64,000 nt of DNA from Paludibacter sp. (GTDB lineage Bacteria > Bacteroidota > Bacteroidia > Bacteroidales > Paludibacteraceae): the NCBI GenBank assembly GCA_028690665.1, contig JAQVAV010000001.1:186001-250000 (forward strand). The letters are read 5' to 3'. Position 1 is the stretch's first letter. Each line of letters starts with the position of its first letter. Below are positions 19,265-27,347 of this stretch, in pieces. A model generated the notes under the pieces. The model saw only the letters and a list, made by a program, of their open reading frames with translations, was not told the origin of the DNA and did not search any database. The translations under genes were made by a program, and so were the position numbers.

Positions 19265-19271
19265 ATATTTG
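19264..19271 (+). promoter_or_regulatory. -7 promoter element of the DUF4143 ATPase gene
   Basis: TATATTTG followed by C fits TAnnTTTG and lies 17 bp before the start codon at 19289, so the transcript would have only about 10 nt of leader. The palindrome covers the place where a -33 element would be. Confidence 0.55.
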
Positions 19272-19288
19272 CAAAACATTAGGTTTAT

Positions 19289-20431
19289 ATGCAACCCATT
19301 CAACGATTAATAAAAACAAGAATTGACAAACGTCTAACGCCCAACAAAGTAATTTTACTATTTGGAGCGCGTCGTGTTGGTAAAACTATTTTAATGCGGC
19401 AAATCATAGATAGTTTTACAGGAAAATCTCTTGTGCTAAACGGTGAAGATATAAATACGTTAACGCTGCTTGAACAACAATCCATAGCCAACTACCGACA
19501 GTTATTGAACGGGATTGATTTATTGGCCATAGACGAAGCTCAAAACATTCCGGACATTGGCAAAAAGCTAAAACTGATTGTTGACGAAATTCAAAATATT
19601 TATGTATTGGCGAGCGGTTCATCATCATTCGATTTGCTCAACAGAGCCGGTGAACCATTAGTCGGACGAAGTTCATCTTTTATGCTTTTCCCTTTTAGTC
19701 AGGCAGAACTTTCTTCCATCGAAAATTTACTTGAAACGCGTGAAAATCTCGAATCCAGAATTATTTACGGCTCCTATCCGGAAGTAGCATTAATGACTGA
19801 TAACGAAGAACGTAAAGAATATCTTCGGGAAATCGTAAATGCTTATCTTCTCAAAGATATATTATCTGTCGACGGATTAAAAAACTCCGGTAAAATGAAA
19901 AACTTACTTCGTTTGATTGCATTTCAAACAGGGAATGAAGTGTCTTACGACGAATTGGGTCGACAACTCGGGATGAGTAAAAACACCGTTGAAAAATACT
20001 TGGATTTACTTTCAAAAGTTTTTGTAATTTACCGCCTCGGAACTTATTCCACCAATCTGAGAAATGAAGTTTCGAAAACTGGGAAATGGTATTTCTACGA
20101 CAATGGAATCAGGAATGCCATGATCGGAAATTTTAGTCCTTTAGCATTAAGACAGGACATTGGGCAACTATGGGAAAGCTATCTCATTAGTGAACGAATT
20201 AAACAGAATTATTATCTCGGACTTAACAAAGAATTTTATTTCTGGCGCACCTATCGCGGAAAAGAAATTGATTTGGTGGAAATTCATGATAATGAAATAC
20301 ACACTTTCGAATTCAAATGGGGTAACAAAATGACTAAGGTTCCGCTGGCTTTTGCCAACAATTATCCGGATGCAACATTTACCGTGATAAATCAGAACAA
20401 TTATTTAGAATTTATAAAACAATCAATATGA
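19289..20431 (+). CDS. AAA ATPase with C-terminal DUF4143 domain
   Basis: A 380-residue cytoplasmic P-loop ATPase of the AAA_14/DUF4143 family, common and patchily distributed in Bacteroidota, with no established function. The Walker A motif is GARRVGKTIL (about residues 28-37) and Walker B is LLAIDEAQNIPD (about 78-89), followed by a sensor-like LASGSSSFDL. A winged-helix-like segment, YDELGRQLGMSKNTVEKYLDLL (about 218-239), precedes the DUF4143 part, which ends in RGKEIDLVEIHDNEIHTFEFKW, a restriction-endonuclease-like D-x(n)-E-x-K arrangement. It sits inside the menaquinone operon with its own promoter, and its stop overlaps the menD start by 4 bp (ATGA). It has no known link to quinone synthesis and looks like an inserted accessory gene. 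Confidence 0.88.
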   Translation: MQPIQRLIKTRIDKRLTPNKVILLFGARRVGKTILMRQIIDSFTGKSLVLNGEDINTLTLLEQQSIANYRQLLNGIDLLAIDEAQNIPDIGKKLKLIVDEIQNIYVLASGSSSFDLLNRAGEPLVGRSSSFMLFPFSQAELSSIENLLETRENLESRIIYGSYPEVALMTDNEERKEYLREIVNAYLLKDILSVDGLKNSGKMKNLLRLIAFQTGNEVSYDELGRQLGMSKNTVEKYLDLLSKVFVIYRLGTYSTNLRNEVSKTGKWYFYDNGIRNAMIGNFSPLALRQDIGQLWESYLISERIKQNYYLGLNKEFYFWRTYRGKEIDLVEIHDNEIHTFEFKWGNKMTKVPLAFANNYPDATFTVINQNNYLEFIKQSI

Positions 20432-22104
20432 ATCACTTCCGGCAAGGAATAAAAAACATACCTGAAATTTGCGCTCGTTTGGGAGTAACGAAAGTTGTCA
20501 TTGCACCTGGCTCGCGCAATGCACCGCTGATTTTTGCATTTACGGCTCAACCGGAATTGGACTGTTTAAGTATAACCGACGAGCGTTCGGCAGCTTATTT
20601 TGCCTTGGGAATGGCACAACAAAGTGGTGAACCTGTTGTGCTGGTTTGCACGTCAGGTACAGCTGTTCTGAACTTTGCACCGGCTATTGCCGAAGCTTAT
20701 TATCAGAATATTCCATTACTGATATTCACAGCTGATCGTCCGGCAGAGCTTATTGATCAGGCAGATGGACAGACTTTGCGACAAAATAATATTTACGGAA
20801 ATTACATAAAAGCCAGTTTCAATTTACCGGTTGAAACAGTTCTGGACACAGATTTACAATTCTGCGACCGACAGGTTTCGCAGGCAATTGATACTTCATT
20901 AACTTATCCTCGGGGGCCGGTGCAAATCAATATTCCATTGCGGGAACCTATTTATACGGCAATTCCTGAAAACCATAGTCATCCGAAAATTATCAAAACA
21001 TTGAAATCTGAGCTGGGTTTAAGTGAAGAAAGTCTCTATACTTTGCAACAAAACTGGTTACAGTACAAACGAAAACTGATAGTTTTCGGTATTTTTCCAA
21101 AAAGTGAAGCTTTAAACAAACTTGCACAAAAATTGGCACAAGAACCGGACGTTGTAGTTTTGGCTGAAAATCTTTCGAATATTTCAGGAGAAAACATTAT
21201 TACGCAACCGGAATCGCTGTTTTCAAGAATAAATTCCAAAAAAGACACAACAGATTTTATTCCTGATTTACTGATCACTATCGGTCATTCGATTATTTGC
21301 AAGCAGTTGAAAATATTTCTGCGCGCGCACAAACTGGCAGAACAATGGCAAATTGAATCGGCCATACCTTATGTCGATACTTACAAAAGCCTGACAGCGA
21401 TAATTCCCGGATATGCAACGGCAGTGTTGGGAAAAATGCCTTTGGAACAAACTAAAAGTGATTTTTCAGAAACTTATTCTATTGAAATGGAACATGTAAA
21501 ACATCTTCATAATGAATTTGTAAATAACGCTCCCATTTCAGATATGGCTGTTACTTCCGAACTTTTAAAGCAAATTCCGGCAGAAACAACTTTGCATTTA
21601 GCCAACAGCACATCAGTTCGCTGGACACAGCTCTTCCCTGCCCGACCGGAGATTACTTATAAATGTAACCGGGGAACTTCCGGTATCGACGGAAGTCTTT
21701 CGACAGCAGCAGGATACGCGTATAGTTCGAACCAACCGACCGTTTTTCTGACCGGAGATTTGTCATTTATCTACGATTCGAACGGGTTGTGGAATAATTA
21801 TATTGGTGATAATCTGAAAATTGTGGTTATGAACAATAATGGCGGAAACATTTTCCGTTTTATCGGAGATAAAAATTTGATGGCCGGCAGTCTGGATTTT
21901 TTCACCACACCACATCAAGTAAAAATAAAATCGTTAGCCGAAGCTTACGGAGTAAATTATTTATCGTGTGACAAAACTGAAAACATAAAAAAATCTATTA
22001 CTGAACTTTTGGATTCCCCAAAAGCTACAATTTTGGAAATCTTCACCGAGAGTGAATTAAATACAGCTAATTATAACGGATATTTTAAAAATATAAGATT
22101 ATGA
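20428..22104 (+). CDS. menD: MenD, SEPHCHC synthase (thiamine diphosphate enzyme)
   Basis: Joins isochorismate and 2-oxoglutarate, with loss of CO2, to form 2-succinyl-5-enolpyruvyl-6-hydroxy-3-cyclohexene-1-carboxylate. The 558 residues show an N-terminal pyrimidine-binding domain with APGSRNAPL (about 25-33), TDERSAAYFALGMAQ with the catalytic Glu region, and GTSGTAVLNFAPAIAEAYYQ. The C-terminal diphosphate-binding motif runs from GDLSFIYDSNGLWNN to VVMNNNGGNIF (about 440-475). The start codon overlaps the stop of the inserted ATPase gene, and its own stop overlaps the next small gene by 4 bp, so translation is coupled on both sides. Confidence 0.95.
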   Translation: MNHFRQGIKNIPEICARLGVTKVVIAPGSRNAPLIFAFTAQPELDCLSITDERSAAYFALGMAQQSGEPVVLVCTSGTAVLNFAPAIAEAYYQNIPLLIFTADRPAELIDQADGQTLRQNNIYGNYIKASFNLPVETVLDTDLQFCDRQVSQAIDTSLTYPRGPVQINIPLREPIYTAIPENHSHPKIIKTLKSELGLSEESLYTLQQNWLQYKRKLIVFGIFPKSEALNKLAQKLAQEPDVVVLAENLSNISGENIITQPESLFSRINSKKDTTDFIPDLLITIGHSIICKQLKIFLRAHKLAEQWQIESAIPYVDTYKSLTAIIPGYATAVLGKMPLEQTKSDFSETYSIEMEHVKHLHNEFVNNAPISDMAVTSELLKQIPAETTLHLANSTSVRWTQLFPARPEITYKCNRGTSGIDGSLSTAAGYAYSSNQPTVFLTGDLSFIYDSNGLWNNYIGDNLKIVVMNNNGGNIFRFIGDKNLMAGSLDFFTTPHQVKIKSLAEAYGVNYLSCDKTENIKKSITELLDSPKATILEIFTESELNTANYNGYFKNIRL

Positions 22105-22298
22105 ACCTAAAGAGAAAAATTGGAATATCCGCTCTAATAACAGAAATCACATTAGTGATTATCGGTGAGGCTTTCATTATTATTCAAAATGACTTAACTG
22201 TCAGGAAAACAACGGGTGCTTATCTGACAATATTTGCAGCAATATGTATTTTCGCATCTGTACTTTACTCTATCAAAAGAAATATTAACAAGAAATAA
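22101..22298 (+). CDS. Small two-helix membrane protein of unknown function
   Basis: A 65-residue protein with two hydrophobic stretches (about 8-27 and 41-57) separated by a short charged loop and with a lysine-rich C-terminus, so it is predicted to be an integral membrane hairpin with both ends in the cytoplasm. The start overlaps the menD stop by 4 bp (ATGA), which argues that it is really translated. It lies between menD and menB, so a role linked to the membrane-bound end of quinone synthesis is possible, but no family is recognised. Confidence 0.6.
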   Translation: MNLKRKIGISALITEITLVIIGEAFIIIQNDLTVRKTTGAYLTIFAAICIFASVLYSIKRNINKK

Positions 22299-22328
22299 TT
22301 TTTAAAATATTTATTATAAAATATCATT

Positions 22329-23144
22329 ATGAGAAACTGGACAATCATTCAGGAATTTGAAGAAATTAAATTCGAATATTTCGAAGGAATAGCCAAAATC
22401 ACCATTAATCGTCCGCGCTACCGCAATGCTTTCACGCCTGACACCGTAAAAGAAATGATTCAGGCCATGGCTTTCTGCCGTGACAGTCAGGATATTTCAA
22501 CTATTATTCTCACCGGAGAAGGCGATAAAGCATTTTGCTCCGGAGGCGACCAGAATGTAAAAAAGACAGGTGGATACATTGGGAAAGATGGCGTTCCACG
22601 CTTGAACGTCCTTGATTTACAAAAAATGATTCGTAGCATTCCGAAACCCGTTGTTGCTATGGTAAACGGTTATGCCATTGGTGGCGGCCATGTACTTCAT
22701 GTAGTTTGCGACCTGTCAATTGCTTCCGAAAATGCCATTTTCGGACAAACCGGACCGCGCGTAGGCAGCTTCGATGCAGGATTCGGTTCATCGTATCTGG
22801 CTCGTGTTGTGGGGCAAAAAAAAGCGCGTGAAATTTGGTTCCTTTGTCGTCAGTATTCTGCTCAGGAAGCTTTAGAAATGGGATTAGTTAACACCGTAGT
22901 ACCTTTCGATCAGTTGGAAGACGAAACCGTAAAATGGTGTCAGGAAATAATGCAACACAGTCCGTTGGCATTGCGCATGATTAAAGCCGGACTCAACGCC
23001 GAACTCGATGGACAGGCCGGAATTCAGGAACTTGCCGGAGATGCAACCATGCTTTACTATATGACTGAAGAAGCTCACGAAGGCAAAAATGCATTTTTGG
23101 AAAAACGCAAACCGGATTTCAGTAAATTTCCAAAATTACCATAA
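22329..23144 (+). CDS. menB: MenB, 1,4-dihydroxy-2-naphthoyl-CoA synthase
   Basis: Crotonase-family enzyme that closes the second ring of the naphthoquinone from o-succinylbenzoyl-CoA. The 271 residues have the usual MenB length. Typical segments are [20 protein letters not shown] (about 24-43), [20 protein letters not shown] (about 72-91), [25 protein letters not shown] (oxyanion-hole region, about 111-135), and [21 protein letters not shown] (about 139-160), which holds the MenB-specific active-site stretch. About 70 bp without a gene separate it from menA. Confidence 0.95.
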   Translation: MRNWTIIQEFEEIKFEYFEGIAKITINRPRYRNAFTPDTVKEMIQAMAFCRDSQDISTIILTGEGDKAFCSGGDQNVKKTGGYIGKDGVPRLNVLDLQKMIRSIPKPVVAMVNGYAIGGGHVLHVVCDLSIASENAIFGQTGPRVGSFDAGFGSSYLARVVGQKKAREIWFLCRQYSAQEALEMGLVNTVVPFDQLEDETVKWCQEIMQHSPLALRMIKAGLNAELDGQAGIQELAGDATMLYYMTEEAHEGKNAFLEKRKPDFSKFPKLP

Positions 23145-23216
23145 GTAAACATAAAGCTCCGTTGCCCGTTTTGAAATTTATCGGTTTATGTCTAAATTCT
23201 TGGTTCTAAAAAACAC

Positions 23217-24113
23217 ATGCAAATGAAAAAATGGATTCAGGCATTTCGCCTAAAAACTTTACCTTTAGCACTATCAAACACAATTTTAGGTTCTGCTCTG
23301 GCAGTTATGGATAACAAATTCCGCTGGTCCATATTTGCTTTGGCCGGTATCACAACTGTTTTCCTTCAGGTCCTTTCAAATTTAGCCAACGACTATGGCG
23401 ACTATGTAAACGGCAAAGACACTGCTGAACGCATTGGACCTAAACGCATGGTTCAATCGGGTGAAATTACTGCCAGGCAAATGTTCTCCGCCATTATCAT
23501 CTTAGGAAATTTATCTATTGTTTCCGGTGTATTATTGATACTTATCGGAGTTGGCCTGAGTACCACAAAATTTTTATTGTTCGGGCTACTTGGCATGGGT
23601 GCTATTGCAGCTGCCATTCGGTACACAGTAGGTAAAAACCCTTATGGTTACCGCGGATTAGGCGATTTATTTGTTTTTATATTTTTTGGTTTGATAGGCG
23701 TACTCGGAACTTACTATTTGCACACGCTATCTTTCCACTGGGACTTATTACTGCCAGCATCTGCCATGGGTTTTCTTAGCATTGGGGTGTTAAATATGAA
23801 TAATATGCGCGATTACGAAGCCGACAAAAACTCAGGGAAACGAACTATTGTGGTAGCTATTGGAGAGCGAAATGCAGCATATTATCAACTTTTTCTGATT
23901 GCCGGAGCTGTAATTTTCATGATTATATTTACACTCATCAATTATCGTTCTGCATGGCAATGGCTGTTCCTGCTGAGTACGCCTTTACTTTTCATGAACC
24001 TGAAAAAAGTTTTCACGTACAAAAGCAATCTTGAACTTTACCCTGAATTGCCAAGGGTATCGTTGGCAAGTTTATTAATCGCTACACTGTTTTGGTTGGG
24101 AGTAATCATTTAA
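23217..24113 (+). CDS. menA: MenA, 1,4-dihydroxy-2-naphthoate polyprenyltransferase
   Basis: Inner-membrane UbiA-family enzyme that attaches the polyprenyl tail to dihydroxynaphthoate, giving demethylmenaquinone. Among its 298 residues are about eight to nine transmembrane helices. The first Mg-diphosphate-binding motif is NLANDYGDYVNGKDTAE (about 58-74), followed by the second acidic motif NMRDYEADKNSGKRTI (about 197-212). The start is the ATG at 23217 or the one at 23223, two codons later. The next gene is not a men gene but a DUF1016 nuclease-like gene 18 bp downstream. Confidence 0.94.
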   Translation: MQMKKWIQAFRLKTLPLALSNTILGSALAVMDNKFRWSIFALAGITTVFLQVLSNLANDYGDYVNGKDTAERIGPKRMVQSGEITARQMFSAIIILGNLSIVSGVLLILIGVGLSTTKFLLFGLLGMGAIAAAIRYTVGKNPYGYRGLGDLFVFIFFGLIGVLGTYYLHTLSFHWDLLLPASAMGFLSIGVLNMNNMRDYEADKNSGKRTIVVAIGERNAAYYQLFLIAGAVIFMIIFTLINYRSAWQWLFLLSTPLLFMNLKKVFTYKSNLELYPELPRVSLASLLIATLFWLGVII

Positions 24114-24131
24114 CTTATCAATAAGATACTT

Positions 24132-25136
24132 ATGGAAACACAACTTAAACCTTACAATGATTTGATTCATCAAATTGGAATTTTATTATCCGAAAGTCGT
24201 CAAAAAGCGATTCAATCAGTTAATACCATTTTGGTACAAACCTACTGGGAAATCGGACAACATATAGTAGAATACGAACAAAAAGGGAATATCAGAGCCG
24301 AATATGGCTCCCAACTTTTAGACAACCTGTCGAAAGACCTGACTCTTAATTTTGGAAAAGGATTTAGTCGTTCTAATTTATTCCAGATTAGACAATTTTA
24401 TTTACGCTTTCCAAAAATCCAGACGCTGTCTGGACAATTGACATGGAGTCATTATACTGAAATTCTAAAAGCTGATTCTGAATTGGAGATCAGCTTTTAT
24501 ACCAAACAATGCGAAAAAGAGCGCTGGAGTGTACGTGAACTCAAACGTCAAATGAAAAGTATGCTTTTTCACAGAATTGCTCTGAGTAAAGACAAAGAAG
24601 GTGTTTTAAAATTAGCCACAGAAGGACAATTAATAGAAAAACCGGAAGATTTAATTAAAGACCCGTTTGTTCTTGAATTTTTAAATATTCCAGAACAATA
24701 TCAATTCCAGGAAAGCGAACTCGAAGATAAAATCATTGTTAATCTCCAACAATTCATCATGGAAATGGGCAAAGGCTTTGCGTTCATAGGCAGGCAATAC
24801 AGAATGAGTATCGGAGGCCGTCATTTTTACTTAGATTTACTATTTTATCATCGGATACTAAAATGCTTTGTTCTAATTGACCTGAAACGTGGCGAGATAG
24901 ATCATCAGGACGTTGGACAAATGAATTTGTACCTGAACTATTTTAAAAAAGAAGAAGCTACCGAAGGTGATAATGAACCGGTCGGTATAATACTCGGAGC
25001 TTACAAAAATCATATTTTGGTGGAATATGCAACCGGCAACATTACCAACAAAGTTTTATTGAGTAAATATCAGCTATATCTGCCTGAAAAAGAACAGCTG
25101 CAACATCAACTTTCAAAATTGATTGAAAACGAATAA
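24132..25136 (+). CDS. DUF1016/PDDEXK nuclease-family protein (YhcG-like)
   Basis: A 334-residue cytoplasmic protein with the N-terminal DUF1016 helical domain (about 10-150: YWEIGQHIVEYEQKGNIRAEYG, GFSRSNLFQIRQFYL, LTWSHYTEIL) and a C-terminal PDDEXK nuclease-fold domain (about 180-325). The putative active site is built from FYLDLLFYH (Asp) and VLIDLKRGEI (D-x-K, about 250-259). Relatives such as E. coli YhcG are poorly characterised and are often linked with mobile DNA or restriction loci. Here it is wedged between menA and menC: 18 bp after menA, and its stop TAA touches the menC ATG directly. No promoter of its own is visible. It looks like cargo inserted in the operon. Confidence 0.88.
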   Translation: METQLKPYNDLIHQIGILLSESRQKAIQSVNTILVQTYWEIGQHIVEYEQKGNIRAEYGSQLLDNLSKDLTLNFGKGFSRSNLFQIRQFYLRFPKIQTLSGQLTWSHYTEILKADSELEISFYTKQCEKERWSVRELKRQMKSMLFHRIALSKDKEGVLKLATEGQLIEKPEDLIKDPFVLEFLNIPEQYQFQESELEDKIIVNLQQFIMEMGKGFAFIGRQYRMSIGGRHFYLDLLFYHRILKCFVLIDLKRGEIDHQDVGQMNLYLNYFKKEEATEGDNEPVGIILGAYKNHILVEYATGNITNKVLLSKYQLYLPEKEQLQHQLSKLIENE

Positions 25137-26168
25137 ATGCACGCACATTACATTAATTACACCCTCGATTTTAAATTTTCCGCAGGCACTTCCCGAGGCG
25201 CTTTACTGCACAAGCCATCCTCGTTTCTTTTTCTCGAAGAAAATGGTTCTACAGGCATTGGCGAATGTTCCACTATTTCCAAACTAAGTATTGACCCGGT
25301 TGATTCATACCAACAAAAGTTGGACGAACTTTGCACTTCGTTAAACGACGGCTCTTCAACCACGGAGATTGATTTGTCCGGTTATCCGTCTATCGCATTC
25401 GGACTCGAAACTGCATTACTGGATTTGCAGGCAAAAGGTTCAAAAATCTTATTTAAAAATGATTTTTCTGTGGGAAAAACAGGTATTACTATTAATGGTC
25501 TGGTATGGATGGGAGATAAAAACTTTATGCAAAAACAAATACGCGAAAAAATTGCCGCGGGATTCCATTGTATAAAACTGAAGGTCGGTGCTTTGGATTT
25601 TGACACTGAACTTGAAATAATCAAAAGTATCCGCCACAATTTTTCTGCCAACGATATTGAAATCCGGTTAGATGCCAATGGAGGTTTTCAGCCAAATAAT
25701 GCTTTGGAAAAATTAAAAGTACTTTCTGAATATCAGATTCATTCCATAGAACAACCCATTAAACCACACCAGTGGGAAATGATGGCGGAACTTTGCGAGA
25801 ATTCACCGATTCCAATTGTTTTGGACGAAGAATTAATCGGTACTCCGCCAGACGAAAACATGCTGACAGCGATCCGACCTGCTTATATTATTTTGAAACC
25901 TAGCTTGATCGGAGGATTTAAAATTGCTGAAAAATGGATTCAACTTGCCGAAAAGCATAATATTGGATGGTGGGTAACTTCGGCTCTCGAATCAAACATC
26001 GGACTGAATGCAATTGCGCAATGGGCAGCATCACTCAATTCCAACATGCCACAAGGTTTAGGTACAGGACAACTTTATCACAATAACATTCCGTCGCCAT
26101 TAGAAATCCGGGATGCAAAATTATTTTATAATAGGGATAAAAATTGGGATTTAAGTTCTCTCGTATGA
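25137..26168 (+). CDS. menC: MenC, o-succinylbenzoate synthase
   Basis: Enolase-superfamily dehydratase that makes o-succinylbenzoate from SHCHC. At 343 residues it is full length. The catalytic lysine motif is CIKLKVGALDFD (K-x-K, about 145-156). The metal ligands are in RLDANGGF (about 176-183), IEQPI (about 204-208) and VLDEELI (about 229-235), and the second catalytic Lys is in ILKPSLIGG (about 252-260). It begins immediately after the stop of the nuclease-like gene, and its stop overlaps the menE start by 4 bp (ATGA), so coupling is tight. Confidence 0.94.
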   Translation: MHAHYINYTLDFKFSAGTSRGALLHKPSSFLFLEENGSTGIGECSTISKLSIDPVDSYQQKLDELCTSLNDGSSTTEIDLSGYPSIAFGLETALLDLQAKGSKILFKNDFSVGKTGITINGLVWMGDKNFMQKQIREKIAAGFHCIKLKVGALDFDTELEIIKSIRHNFSANDIEIRLDANGGFQPNNALEKLKVLSEYQIHSIEQPIKPHQWEMMAELCENSPIPIVLDEELIGTPPDENMLTAIRPAYIILKPSLIGGFKIAEKWIQLAEKHNIGWWVTSALESNIGLNAIAQWAASLNSNMPQGLGTGQLYHNNIPSPLEIRDAKLFYNRDKNWDLSSLV

Positions 26169-27214
26169 ATAACAGATCTATCATATTAAATGGAAAAATA
26201 CTTACTGCGGAGGATTTAGAACATGTCCAATCATCTGGTTTAAACTCATGGCAAAAAGATATTTATTCTTTTCTTAAAAACTGGTTCGACGATTCTGATG
26301 TTATTATCACTCATACATCCGGGTCAACCGGAAAACCGAAAGAAATACCACTATCAAAAGTCGTCATGCGGAATTCTGCCCGAATGACCAATGCTTTTTT
26401 CGGACTGGACAATACCAAAACAGCTTTGCTTTGCCTGCCGGCTTCATATATTGCAGGTAAAATGATGCTTGTCCGGGCCATTGTCGGAGGATTTAATTTG
26501 ATTACCATTGAACCAAAAGCCAATCCGTTTCTCAACATCGAAACAGTTATTGATTTTACAGCTATTACACCTTATCAGTTGAATTATTCAGCAGAAACTT
26601 TAAAAACGGCTTCGGTAAAAAATATCATTGTCGGGGGCGGGCATGTCAACTCAAAACTTGAAAAAGCAGCCGAAAAAATTTCTACATCTCTGTATGAAAC
26701 TTACGGCATGACCGAAACAGCTTCGCACATTGCCCTGCGTTATTTCAACGGAAAAAACAAATCGGAATATTTCACAGCTCTCGAAGGAGTTAATATTGCA
26801 CAGGATGAGCGTGGTTGCCTTATTATTCACGCTCCGCATTTATCCGAAAACAAACTGACAACCAACGACATTGTAGAAATCAACGAAGAAAATCAGTTTA
26901 AATGGCTGGGGCGTGCCGACTCGGTTATCAATTCAGGAGGTATAAAAGTTTTCCCGGAACAAATTGAAAAAATATTGGAAGAAGTTATTGAACCTAATTA
27001 TTTTATTTTTGGTCTTCCGGACGATATTCTTGGGCAAAAAGTAGTGCTCTTTATTGAAACAGAAAACATTGACAGGCAAAAATTACTTCAGGATATTTCG
27101 CAAAAACTGAGAAAATACGAAGTTCCGAAAGAAATCTTCTGCATTCCCAAATTTGTATATTCCGAAAGCAATAAAATACTGAAGGCAGAGACTTTAGCAA
27201 AGTATCAGCTTTGA
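26165..27214 (+). CDS. menE: MenE, o-succinylbenzoate-CoA ligase
   Basis: Adenylate-forming enzyme that activates o-succinylbenzoate with ATP and CoA. The start was placed at the ATG at 26165, overlapping the menC stop (ATGA); the longer frame from a TTG at 26144 is less likely. The 349-residue protein is shorter than the usual 450-480 for this family, as is common for Bacteroidota MenE. The ATP-binding loop ITHTSGSTGKPKEIPLS (about 45-61), the YETYGMTETASHIALR motif (about 171-186), the WLGRADSVINSGGIKVFPEQIE hinge (about 238-259) and the final NKILKAETLAKYQL with the catalytic Lys are all present. Last men gene of the operon. Confidence 0.93.
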   Translation: MNNRSIILNGKILTAEDLEHVQSSGLNSWQKDIYSFLKNWFDDSDVIITHTSGSTGKPKEIPLSKVVMRNSARMTNAFFGLDNTKTALLCLPASYIAGKMMLVRAIVGGFNLITIEPKANPFLNIETVIDFTAITPYQLNYSAETLKTASVKNIIVGGGHVNSKLEKAAEKISTSLYETYGMTETASHIALRYFNGKNKSEYFTALEGVNIAQDERGCLIIHAPHLSENKLTTNDIVEINEENQFKWLGRADSVINSGGIKVFPEQIEKILEEVIEPNYFIFGLPDDILGQKVVLFIETENIDRQKLLQDISQKLRKYEVPKEIFCIPKFVYSESNKILKAETLAKYQL

Positions 27215-27292
27215 TTCGCACCGCTTTATTATCTTTTCATTATTTTTATAGCTGTTTTATACAACAAAAAACGAATTACGGAAAAAATTCCT

Positions 27293-27300
27293 TAATTTTG
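27293..27300 (+). promoter_or_regulatory. -7 promoter element for fumarate hydratase
   Basis: TAATTTTG followed by C matches TAnnTTTG and lies 47 bp before the fumarase ATG at 27348. It marks a new transcript after the men operon. Confidence 0.5.
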
Positions 27301-27347
27301 CCTTGCTTTATAAGTATCGAAAAATACAAACAAAAAATTATAATAAA

